Assembly (NCBI GenBank): GCA_946410375.1
Contig: CAMKAB010000059.1
Span: 1-5,905, forward strand
DNA from: an uncultured Spirochaetaceae bacterium
GTDB taxonomy: Bacteria; Spirochaetota; Spirochaetia; Sphaerochaetales; Sphaerochaetaceae
Length of the DNA stretch: 5,905 bases
Reading direction: 5' to 3'
Of the stretch, positions 1 to 5,196 are shown in pieces. Position 1 is the first letter of the stretch, and each line of letters starts with the position of its first letter. The position numbers were made by a program, and so were the translations under genes. The notes beneath the pieces were generated by a model that was not told the origin of the DNA, searched no databases, and worked only from the letters and a program-made list of their open reading frames with translations.

Positions 1-513
1 GTTATTCCTCTTTGGATTGATCAGATCAGGGCGGGGCAGCCCGTAACGCTCACCGAACCTAAAATGACCCGTTTTATTATGAGCCTTGAAGAGGCGGTGG
101 ACCTTGTTCTTTTCGCCTTTGAAAAGGGGGAGAACGGAGATTTGCTCATTCAGAAAGCGCCGGCTTGTACTATTCAAACGCAGGCTGAAGCGGTGTGCGA
201 GCTTTTCGGAGGAGATAAGAACAGCATTAAAACAATCGGAATCCGCCATGGAGAGAAGATGTACGAGACCCTTCTTACTAATGAAGAGTGCGCAAAGGCG
301 GTTGATATGGGTAATTTTTATAGGGTTCCTGCGGATAACAGAAACCTGAACTATGACAATTACTTTAAAAACGGAAATGAAAAGCGTTCGGTTCTCACGG
401 AGTTTAATTCCAATAACACGAAGATTTTGAGTCTTGAAGAAGTGAAAGCGAAAATCTCCTCTTTGAGTTATATTAAAGAGCGTCTTTCGGAGAAGGGAAA
501 TGGCTCGGTTTGA
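1..513 (+). CDS. capE: CapE/FnlA/WbjB-type UDP-GlcNAc 4,6-dehydratase (inverting), C-terminal part
   Basis: The reading frame is open from base 1 without a start, so this is the last 170 residues of a gene that begins outside the window; family members are about 340 residues, so roughly half is missing. The visible part carries the family's typical signatures: MTRFIMSLEEAVDLV (from base 64), RHGEKMYETLL (about base 244-276), and YRVPADNRNLNYDNYF followed by a short C-terminal extension. The NAD-binding Rossmann half and catalytic residues lie upstream and cannot be checked. Enzymes of this SDR family act in the cytoplasm on UDP-GlcNAc, giving a 4-keto-6-deoxy-L-sugar, the first step towards UDP-L-FucNAc for capsule or O-antigen. 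The ATG at 64 is internal, because homology continues upstream of it (VIPLWIDQIRAGQPVTLTEP). The stop overlaps the start of the next gene by 14 bases, which argues for a shared operon and coupled translation. Confidence 0.93.
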   Translation, partial: VIPLWIDQIRAGQPVTLTEPKMTRFIMSLEEAVDLVLFAFEKGENGDLLIQKAPACTIQTQAEAVCELFGGDKNSIKTIGIRHGEKMYETLLTNEECAKAVDMGNFYRVPADNRNLNYDNYFKNGNEKRSVLTEFNSNNTKILSLEEVKAKISSLSYIKERLSEKGNGSV

Positions 514-1672
514 TAATTACTTTAAAAATAACGGGAAATTGAAACTCCTTATCATTGTGGGAACCCGTCCTGAGATAATCAGACTTTCCGCCGTGATAAA
601 AAAATGCAGAGAGTGCTTTGACACGGTTTTAGCCCACACCGGACAGAACTACGATTATAATCTGAACGGTATTTTCTTCCGGGATTTGAATTTGGCTGAA
701 CCTGAGGTTTATTTGAACTGCGTAGGTGCGCATTTAGGAGAGACCTGCGGAAACATTATTTCTTCTTCCTATGAACTAATGTCGGAGATAAAGCCCGATG
801 CGGTGCTGGTTCTCGGAGACACGAATTCGTGTCTTTCCGTGATTGGCGCCAAGCGTTTGCATATTCCTATTTTTCATATGGAAGCGGGCAACAGATGCAA
901 GGACGAATGCCTTCCCGAGGAAACAAACCGAAGAATCGTTGATGTTATTTCTGATGTTAATCTGCCGTATTCGGAGGCTGCGAGGCGGTATCTGATAGAG
1001 ATGGGATTTCCGAAGGAAAGAATATTCGTTACGGGAAGTCCGATGGCCGAGGTTTTGCATTCGCATTTGGACGGAATCAAAACTTCCGATATTCATACCC
1101 GTCTCGGTTTGGAAAAAGGGAAGTACATTCTTCTCTCTGCGCATCGCGAAGAGAACATAGACACGGACAAGAATTTCGTATCTCTTTTTACAGCAATAAA
1201 TAAAATGGCTGAAAAGTATGATATGCCGGTGTTGTATTCGTGTCATCCCCGGTCTCGGAAAAAGCTTGAAAATACCGGTTTTGTTTTGGATAAAAGAGTG
1301 ATAATGCACGAACCTCTCGGTTTCATCGATTATAATGCGTTGCAGATGAATGCTTTCTGCGTTGTGTCCGATAGCGGTACGCTTCCCGAGGAGTCGTCTT
1401 TCTTCACGTCTCAGGGATCTCCTTTCCCGGCGGTGTGCATTCGGACTTGCACCGAGCGACCCGAAGCTCTGGAAAAGGGAAATTTCATATTGTCCGGGAT
1501 AGACACGGAAGGGCTTTTGCAGGCCACGGAGCTTTCCGTGCGGTTGAATGAAGGCTTTCAAAAAGCCACGCCGGCTCCGGATTACACCGAGGAAAACGTT
1601 TCACTTAAAGTGGTTAAGATTATTCAGTCTTATACGAATATTGTGAACAGAATGGTGTGGCGCAAGTTCTGA
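500..1672 (+). CDS. capG: CapG/FnlC-type UDP-N-acetyl sugar 2-epimerase (non-hydrolysing, WecB superfamily)
   Basis: This 390-residue protein is full length for the family (about 375) plus a short N-terminal extension. Visible WecB-fold motifs in order: GTRPEIIRL (21-29), HTGQNYD (46-52), GDTNS with Asp107 (106-110), HMEAG with Glu128 (126-130), PEETNRR (139-145), SAHREEN with His215 (213-219), SDSGTLPEES (290-299) and TERPEA (318-323). The GTRPEIIRL motif and the ending YTNIVNRMVWRKF point to the CapG/FnlC/WbjD branch rather than housekeeping WecB. In the known CapE-CapF-CapG pathway this enzyme inverts C2 of UDP-N-acetyl-L-pneumosamine (the 6-deoxytalose sugar) to give UDP-L-FucNAc in the cytoplasm. 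The ATG at 500 is chosen because GGAG at 489-492 sits seven bases upstream; an in-frame TTG at 539, just before the conserved core, has no comparable site. The first residues (FDNYFKN) echo the end of the preceding protein. Assignment to the UDP-L-FucNAc branch is inferred from context and motifs. Confidence 0.93.
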   Translation: MARFDNYFKNNGKLKLLIIVGTRPEIIRLSAVIKKCRECFDTVLAHTGQNYDYNLNGIFFRDLNLAEPEVYLNCVGAHLGETCGNIISSSYELMSEIKPDAVLVLGDTNSCLSVIGAKRLHIPIFHMEAGNRCKDECLPEETNRRIVDVISDVNLPYSEAARRYLIEMGFPKERIFVTGSPMAEVLHSHLDGIKTSDIHTRLGLEKGKYILLSAHREENIDTDKNFVSLFTAINKMAEKYDMPVLYSCHPRSRKKLENTGFVLDKRVIMHEPLGFIDYNALQMNAFCVVSDSGTLPEESSFFTSQGSPFPAVCIRTCTERPEALEKGNFILSGIDTEGLLQATELSVRLNEGFQKATPAPDYTEENVSLKVVKIIQSYTNIVNRMVWRKF

Positions 1673-1685
1673 GCTTTTTTATCTT

Positions 1686-1702
1686 AAAAGAGGTTTATTT
1701 TG
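1686..1702 (+). promoter_or_regulatory. Ribosome binding site and TTG start of the patatin-like gene
   Basis: AAAAGAGG (1686-1693) is followed by a six-base spacer and TTG at 1700. An in-frame TAA lies at 1685-1687, and the only other codons between it and the TTG are AAG, AGG, TTT and ATT. TTG is therefore the only credible start that keeps the GGGWRG motif. Confidence 0.75.
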
Positions 1703-2596
1703 AGAAAATATAAACATTTAGATAAAATACCGAACGGTGTGGCGGAGGGAGATGTTATTCCGGGAACGCTGGCTTTGGAGGGCGGAGGATGGAGAGGGCT
1801 GTATACTCTCGGCGTACTGGATTCCCTGATGATAAGCGGTGTGAACATTAAAACGGTTCTGGGTATTTCCGCAGGCGCACTTGCCGGAATGGGCTATGTT
1901 TCAAGGCAGATCGGCTGGGGGGCTCGAATTGATTTAACGTTCAGGCACGATAAAAATTATTGCGGATTAAAAGCTTTCAGAAAGGAAGGCGGAATAACCG
2001 GTTTCAGTTATCTTTTTAACGCGATAACGAAAACATATCCTTTGAACAAGGAGATGTTTTACGATAAAGAACGCGATTTTGCGGCGGGAGCCACGAGCCT
2101 CGATACGGGAAAAACAGAATATTTTCATCGCGATGAGTGTGAGATCTTCACGGCGGTTAAGGCGTCCGCTTCCGTACCCTTTGTTTCCAGACCGGTTTTT
2201 ATGAACGGCGCACTTTACCTGGACGGGGCGTGCGATGAAAAGATCCCGTATTATTATGCGGAGAATAATTATCCGGGTGAAAAAATCGTTGTGGTAAAGA
2301 CTCGAGAATGGGCGTACCGGTACATAGAAAAAAAGTCGTCCCGTTTAATTAAAATGTATAGAAAATATCCGCTTTTTATGGAGAGTTTGCGTACGGTGAA
2401 TTCCCGTGCGAATGCCCTTACAAATGAGCTTTTGAAGAAGCAGGCGGAGGGGAAAGTCTTCGTGATTGCGCCTTCCCGTCCGGTTACCGTTTCGAAATTC
2501 GAGGGGAATATGGAAAAGCTTGGAGATCTTTATTTTCTCGGTTTTAACGACGCATTAAACGTTCTGGACGAGCTTAAAGGGTATTTGAGAGCGTAG
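1700..2596 (+). CDS. Patatin-like phospholipase family protein (YjjU-like)
   Basis: This 298-residue protein has all patatin landmarks: the oxyanion-hole motif GGGWRG (28-33), the nucleophile elbow GISAG with Ser57 (55-59), ASASVPFVSRPV (155-166) and the second dyad residue in DGA with Asp175 (175-177). The C-terminal YFLGFNDA (278-285) and overall length fit the bacterial YjjU-like group. There is no signal peptide or membrane helix, so a cytoplasmic or membrane-associated acyl-ester hydrolase is expected; the substrate is unknown. The start is TTG at 1700, preceded by AAAAGAGG at 1686-1693 with a six-base spacer. An in-frame TAA at 1685-1687 rules out a longer form, and the first in-frame ATG (residue 44) would remove the oxyanion hole. 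It lies 27 bases after the epimerase on the same strand, so co-transcription is plausible, but a lipid hydrolase is not a known part of UDP-L-FucNAc synthesis. Confidence 0.92.
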   Translation: MRKYKHLDKIPNGVAEGDVIPGTLALEGGGWRGLYTLGVLDSLMISGVNIKTVLGISAGALAGMGYVSRQIGWGARIDLTFRHDKNYCGLKAFRKEGGITGFSYLFNAITKTYPLNKEMFYDKERDFAAGATSLDTGKTEYFHRDECEIFTAVKASASVPFVSRPVFMNGALYLDGACDEKIPYYYAENNYPGEKIVVVKTREWAYRYIEKKSSRLIKMYRKYPLFMESLRTVNSRANALTNELLKKQAEGKVFVIAPSRPVTVSKFEGNMEKLGDLYFLGFNDALNVLDELKGYLRA

Positions 2597-2599
2597 GGG

Positions 2600-2623
2600 A
2601 TTTGAAGCCGAAGAGTTTCAAAT
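2600..2623. terminator. Hairpin between convergent genes, possible weak terminator
   Basis: ATTTGAAGC (2600-2608) and GTTTCAAAT (2615-2623) form a nine-pair stem (one G-U) with a six-base loop, four bases after the stop of the patatin-like gene and 27 bases beyond the stop of the immA-like gene on the other strand. Its position suits a shared terminator for the convergent transcripts. No clear U-run follows it on either strand, so it is not a standard intrinsic terminator. It may be only a 3'-end stabilising hairpin or chance. Confidence 0.3.
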
Positions 2624-2650
2624 GGCAATTAAGCCGGGTTGAATTATTTC

Positions 2651-3235
2651 TCATGTCTGGAAAAATGGATTGTAAGTGAGTATTTTTGCTATTTTGCTAT
2701 TATAGATCTTTTCCCTGATGATTGGAAATCTGTAAGCTTTTAAACAGCGATTATAAACATTTGAAGCAAGGCTGTAACTTATCCCGCAAGCTTCTGCAAT
2801 GTCCAGTTCGTTTGTGAGACCTAATTTGTATATAAATACAGGCGGACACATTATGTACTGTGCGAAATGGTTTGCCGCTTCTTCAAGTTTTGCTTTATAA
2901 TTGTCCGAAATGTTATCTCCGGTAAGTATTTGATCGTGGCTCAGTTGAATATGCGCTATCTCATGCCATATTGTGAATTTTATTCTGTTTTTATCCGCCA
3001 TGTCGTTAAAATAAATATAGAACGAACGAGCTTTTTTCAGAGAAAAACCGTCAGGGATTATTTTTAATATAAAATCTGCATCATATGGAGTAAGATCGGA
3101 GTATCTTTTGAGCTTTATGCCTAATAATTCAGCGGTTTTAAAACAATCCACGGGAAATTCTTTAATTCCGAGATCGTCAAGCATATCCGTAGCAAATTCT
3201 TCGATTTTATCATATTCATAGCCGGTCAACCTCAT
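2651..3235 (-). CDS. ImmA/IrrE family metallo-endopeptidase
   Basis: This 194-residue protein shows the zinc-protease signature HEIAH (91-95, in WHEIAHIQLSH), with the third-ligand region EEAANHFAQYIMCP (118-131; the Glu before AAN is the likely ligand) and a C-terminal SYSLASNVYNRC segment typical of ImmA/IrrE (DUF955) proteins. It has no signal peptide and should be cytoplasmic. Known members such as ImmA of ICEBs1 cleave a partner XRE repressor, and IrrE/PprI cleaves DdrO after DNA damage. Here the gene follows an XRE gene with only four bases between them. The GGAGG serving as its ribosome site lies inside the last codons of the xre gene, eleven bases before the ATG, so translation of the two is probably coupled. 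That the XRE neighbour is its substrate is inferred from this arrangement and not visible in the sequence. Confidence 0.93.
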   Translation of the reverse strand: MRLTGYEYDKIEEFATDMLDDLGIKEFPVDCFKTAELLGIKLKRYSDLTPYDADFILKIIPDGFSLKKARSFYIYFNDMADKNRIKFTIWHEIAHIQLSHDQILTGDNISDNYKAKLEEAANHFAQYIMCPPVFIYKLGLTNELDIAEACGISYSLASNVYNRCLKAYRFPIIREKIYNSKIAKILTYNPFFQT

Positions 3236-3239
3236 TCTT

Positions 3240-3569
3240 TTATTTTCCTCCGTAAATGATCCTGAAAAGTCTGTCTTTGTCCTCAGGAGTCATGTTCGAC
3301 GCGTTTCTTGCAATTATTCCGAATGCGACATCCAAATCAGAGGCTGTATTTTCAGGTCGGGGTATATCCGAAATTCCTGTTAAATAGTCTGTTGTTGTAC
3401 CCAGAGCGTTTGCGATTCCTAATAGAATCGCACCTCTCGGGATTCTGCTCCCGTTCAGGTACCTTGAAATCGCGCTTTCCGTCAGATTCGTCAAGTCAGC
3501 CAAATCTTTTTGCCTCATTCCTTTTTCCCGCATTAGTGAGAGAATCCTTTCACTGATTGTATTTGTCAT
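3240..3569 (-). CDS. XRE-family helix-turn-helix transcriptional repressor
   Basis: This 109-residue protein has an HTH_XRE/Cro-CI domain at about 5-62: QKDLADLTNLTESAISRYLNG contains the two HTH helices, followed by IANALGTTTDYLTG, a hallmark ending of this fold. The remaining tail (about 66-109, with MTPEDKDRLFRII) is short and has no LexA/CI-type self-cleavage domain, consistent with inactivation by a separate protease, the adjacent ImmA-like product. An ATG two codons upstream (3575) is possible. I prefer 3569 because GGAG at 3579-3582 (read on the minus strand) is nine bases from it but only three from 3575. The gene has its own promoter with a palindrome over the -35 box, so autorepression is likely. 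The regulon beyond its own promoter is unknown. Confidence 0.93.
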   Translation of the reverse strand: MTNTISERILSLMREKGMRQKDLADLTNLTESAISRYLNGSRIPRGAILLGIANALGTTTDYLTGISDIPRPENTASDLDVAFGIIARNASNMTPEDKDRLFRIIYGGK

Positions 3570-3581
3570 TTTCATTATCTC

Positions 3582-3595
3582 CGAACTACGAACTT
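3582..3595. repeat. Tandem CGAACT direct repeat in the xre leader
   Basis: CGAACTA (3582-3588) is followed directly by CGAACTT (3589-3595), a seven-base-period direct repeat. It lies between the predicted transcription start and the xre ribosome site. Repeated short sites are sometimes bound by regulators, but two copies of six bases may also be chance. Confidence 0.4.
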
Positions 3596-3603
3596 ATGAA
3601 AAT

Positions 3604-3632
3604 GTAATACATAAATTTATTGACAATGTCAA
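3604..3632 (-). promoter_or_regulatory. Promoter of the xre-immA pair
   Basis: Read on the minus strand, a perfect TTGACA -35 (3632-3627) is followed by a 17-base spacer and TATTAC as the -10 (3609-3604, four of six matches to TATAAT). Transcription would start near 3597, giving a leader of about 28 bases before the ATG at 3569. The -35 box lies within the palindrome at 3618-3634, so a repressor bound there would block RNA polymerase. Confidence 0.65.
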
Positions 3633-3634
3633 TA
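3618..3634. promoter_or_regulatory. Perfect 8-1-8 palindrome, candidate XRE operator
   Basis: TATTGACAATGTCAATA has perfect eight-base arms (3618-3625 and 3627-3634) around a single central base. It covers the -35 box of the xre promoter, and its odd-length dyad symmetry fits binding of a dimeric XRE protein. The symmetry also creates a TTGACA on the plus strand. It begins outside all coding sequence, but its right end reaches to within two bases of the stop codon of the upstream gene. Confidence 0.6.
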
Positions 3635-3636
3635 TA

Positions 3637-3990
3637 TTAAGGATAATTTCGTTTGTTTCTCAGAATATGAACAAAGGCCTTTATTAGAGCGGTTTGATAA
3701 CTGCGGATTATTAAGTTATCGCTTTCCGGTTCGTCCAGTTCCAAAAAAAGCTTTTCCACAAATGAAATTCTTTTAAAAAAACATTGCAAGTCTTCTTCGT
3801 TGTCAATTTCTTTTAGCAGGTATGAAAATCTGACTTTTCTGATTATCGGGCAATCTATGTCAAAAAGATTCGGCTCTTCTGTAAAATCCTGAATATACGT
3901 TTGCGGTGAAATAGAGGCAGGTGTTATGTCTTCATTTTCATAATCGCAGTCTAAAATGAATCTTTGGTGCATATAATAATCTTTTTGCAT
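3637..3990 (-). CDS. Hypothetical protein of unknown function, last gene of the toxin-like operon
   Basis: I do not recognise this 117-residue protein. It is acidic in its first half (DCDYENEDI, DFTEEPNLFDID) and appears helical in the second (FSYLLKEIDNEEDLQCFFKRISFVEKLFLEL, then a helix to the end, IKAFVHILRNKRNYP). It has no signal peptide, membrane helix or recognised catalytic motif. ATG at 3990 is preceded by GGAAG five bases upstream; an internal ATG (residue 7) is a weaker option. It follows the tandem-domain gene by 23 bases on the same strand and precedes the xre promoter, so it probably ends the operon that starts at 5867. A small acidic protein in this position could be a second immunity protein or an accessory factor, but that is context only. 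It shows no clear similarity to the repeated domain next door. Confidence 0.75.
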   Translation of the reverse strand: MQKDYYMHQRFILDCDYENEDITPASISPQTYIQDFTEEPNLFDIDCPIIRKVRFSYLLKEIDNEEDLQCFFKRISFVEKLFLELDEPESDNLIIRSYQTALIKAFVHILRNKRNYP

Positions 3991-4013
3991 TTTTACTTCC
4001 GTGTATAAATATT

Positions 4014-4766
4014 TTAAAACCAGAATCTGACCATGGATTCGTGTTCTTTTGCGAAGGCGAGGACTTCAATCAGCTTGTCAATCGCTATAATCGTGTTCTC
4101 GTTTTTTGCGTCTTTCTTGAATTGCAATGCCATATTCAGAGCCGCCGGAACATCTTCTTTTCTCATATCTTCGTTTTCGCAGTCGTCTATGATGATGTCA
4201 AATGCGTGATTGAAATCTGTATATAAGGAATTTAATTTGTCATTGTATTTAAACTTCAGATAAAACTCCTTTATGTTCGGAGACGGGTTGTCTATATAGT
4301 CCAAATATTCCATTTCCGCTGCTCCTTTTTTGTTTACAGGCACATGAAAGCTTACCCATGCTTCATCTCTAGTCCACTTGTTGAATTTCTCCTCTCTGAA
4401 CCAAAATCTGACCATTGATCCGTGGTCATTTGCAAAAGTGAGGACTTTAATCAGCAAGTCGATTGCAGTGAGAGTGTCGTCATCTACGACTTTTTTCTTA
4501 AACTCCAAAGCCATCTCCAGAGCCGCAGGAACGTCTTCTTTTTTCATGTCCTCGTCCTTGTTGTCTTCTATGAGAATTCCGAAAGTTTTGTTAAAGCTCT
4601 TGTATAAGGAATACAGTTTGTAATTGTATTTTACCTTCAAAATAAACTTCCAAATGTTTTGGGATGGATTATCCAAATTGTCCGAATAGTCCGAATGCAT
4701 CATTTCCTTAACTCCTTCTTCGTTTAAAGGAACATGAAAACTATCAAAAAGTTCTTCTTTTTCCAT
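4014..4766 (-). CDS. Two-copy tandem-domain protein, candidate immunity protein
   Basis: This 250-residue protein is an internal duplication. Residues 9-123 and 139-250 both begin SFHVP and end MVRFWF, and align over 112 positions with 69 identities by hand count and a single three-residue gap (SDN, in the first copy). Shared landmarks include LDNPS/IDNPS, KEDVPAAL, MAL.FKK and IDxLI.VL.FA. A 15-residue linker (EEKFNKW... region) joins them. It appears cytoplasmic: no signal peptide, no membrane segment, highly charged. I do not recognise the domain. Because it starts one base after a toxin-domain-like gene, whose last codons (AGAGGAGAAATG) also carry its ribosome site, it is a good candidate for the cognate immunity protein, expressed in tight coupling. 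This is inferred from context. Other possibilities are an antitoxin or an unrelated structural duplication. Confidence 0.85.
   Translation of the reverse strand: MEKEELFDSFHVPLNEEGVKEMMHSDYSDNLDNPSQNIWKFILKVKYNYKLYSLYKSFNKTFGILIEDNKDEDMKKEDVPAALEMALEFKKKVVDDDTLTAIDLLIKVLTFANDHGSMVRFWFREEKFNKWTRDEAWVSFHVPVNKKGAAEMEYLDYIDNPSPNIKEFYLKFKYNDKLNSLYTDFNHAFDIIIDDCENEDMRKEDVPAALNMALQFKKDAKNENTIIAIDKLIEVLAFAKEHESMVRFWF
4017..4352 (-). repeat. Second copy of the duplicated domain
   Basis: It encodes residues 139-250 of the tandem-domain protein, SFHVP to MVRFWF. It lacks three residues present in the first copy and ends directly at the stop codon. Confidence 0.9.
4398..4742 (-). repeat. First copy of the duplicated domain
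   Basis: It encodes residues 9-123 of the same protein. The two copies differ at many positions spread over the whole domain, so the duplication is old or the copies have diverged under selection, rather than being a recent copying event. Confidence 0.9.
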
Positions 4767-4767
4767 A

Positions 4768-5196
4768 TTACATTTCTCCTCTTGTTAAAATTCTATAGTG
4801 AGTGGCTCTATTGTACTCGCTTGGATTTCTTCCGTGAATTTTACCTTTTTCGTCTTTGAAATTATGACCATTTGTCCCGTCTAAATTCAAGTATAAACCT
4901 TTTTCACTTTTATCAGTAAGATCCTGTATTCTAAGATATCCTCCGCCCACATCGGCCACAACGGCAATGGTTCGCTTTTCATTATAAAAACTGATTTTAC
5001 AGCCGCTGAACTCAGGTTCCGCTCCAGGGGCGAATTTTTCAACTATCTCGTTTATGTTAACTGCCTGCCACTCATGCTTGTGCATACGCGCCCTCTGCGT
5101 TCCTTTTTCTATTTCGTATAGCAGCTCGGCATCCGCTTTTGACTCAATTTTACGTGTGGAAACACCTTGTGAATATCTGTCTTTAACATCGCTCAT
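4768..5196 (-). CDS. Polymorphic-toxin C-terminal-domain-like protein, free-standing
   Basis: This is a 142-residue soluble protein without signal peptide or delivery domain. Its second half has the look of a small toxin domain: KISFYNEKRTIAVVADVGGGYLRIQD (predicted strands, about 67-92), YLNLDG (102-107), then a C-terminal GRNPSEYNRATHYRI (122-136) with potentially catalytic Arg123, Tyr128, His133 and Arg135. From memory, Bacillota polymorphic toxins carry similar C-terminal domains with an RIED / YLDLDG / GRS-EY-THF pattern; this resemblance is unverified and the activity (perhaps nuclease) is unknown. Its ATG overlaps the stop of the DUF4417-like gene as ATGA; the only AGGAG is 13 bases away, so translation probably relies on coupling. 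The next gene starts one base after its stop, the usual toxin-then-immunity order. It could be a displaced toxin cartridge, a cytoplasmic toxin, or a small effector exported by another route. Confidence 0.8.
   Translation of the reverse strand: MSDVKDRYSQGVSTRKIESKADAELLYEIEKGTQRARMHKHEWQAVNINEIVEKFAPGAEPEFSGCKISFYNEKRTIAVVADVGGGYLRIQDLTDKSEKGLYLNLDGTNGHNFKDEKGKIHGRNPSEYNRATHYRILTRGEM

Noticed and set aside
776..1561. Long antisense open frame (261 codons) inside the epimerase gene
   Set aside because: It lies wholly within a gene with complete family motifs on the plus strand, has no recognisable domain, and its translation is rich in Arg and His as expected for an antisense shadow.
1673..1699. 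CTTTT...AAAAG as a terminator between the epimerase and patatin genes
   Set aside because: The stem is only about five A-T-rich pairs and overlaps the patatin ribosome site, so read-through is more likely than termination.
1700..2596. Patatin as a CBASS phospholipase effector (CapV)
   Set aside because: No cyclic-nucleotide synthase or CBASS accessory gene is nearby, and the length and C-terminal signature fit the YjjU-like group.
2680..2705. TTTTGCTAT repeated twice near the end of the metalloprotease gene
   Set aside because: It is a short low-complexity repeat that simply encodes KIAKI in the protein.
2867..3067. Plus-strand 66-codon open frame inside the metalloprotease gene
   Set aside because: It is antisense to the HEXXH region, with no ribosome site or recognisable domain.
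3240..3575. XRE plus ImmA pair as a classical type II toxin-antitoxin system
   Set aside because: The second protein has the HEXXH zinc-protease signature of ImmA/IrrE and no toxin fold, so a repressor-protease switch explains it better.
4041..4607. Two plus-strand 61-codon open frames (4041-4226 and 4422-4607) with similar translations
   Set aside because: They mirror each other only because the minus-strand gene they overlap is internally duplicated. They are antisense shadows of the two repeats, with no ribosome site or family match.
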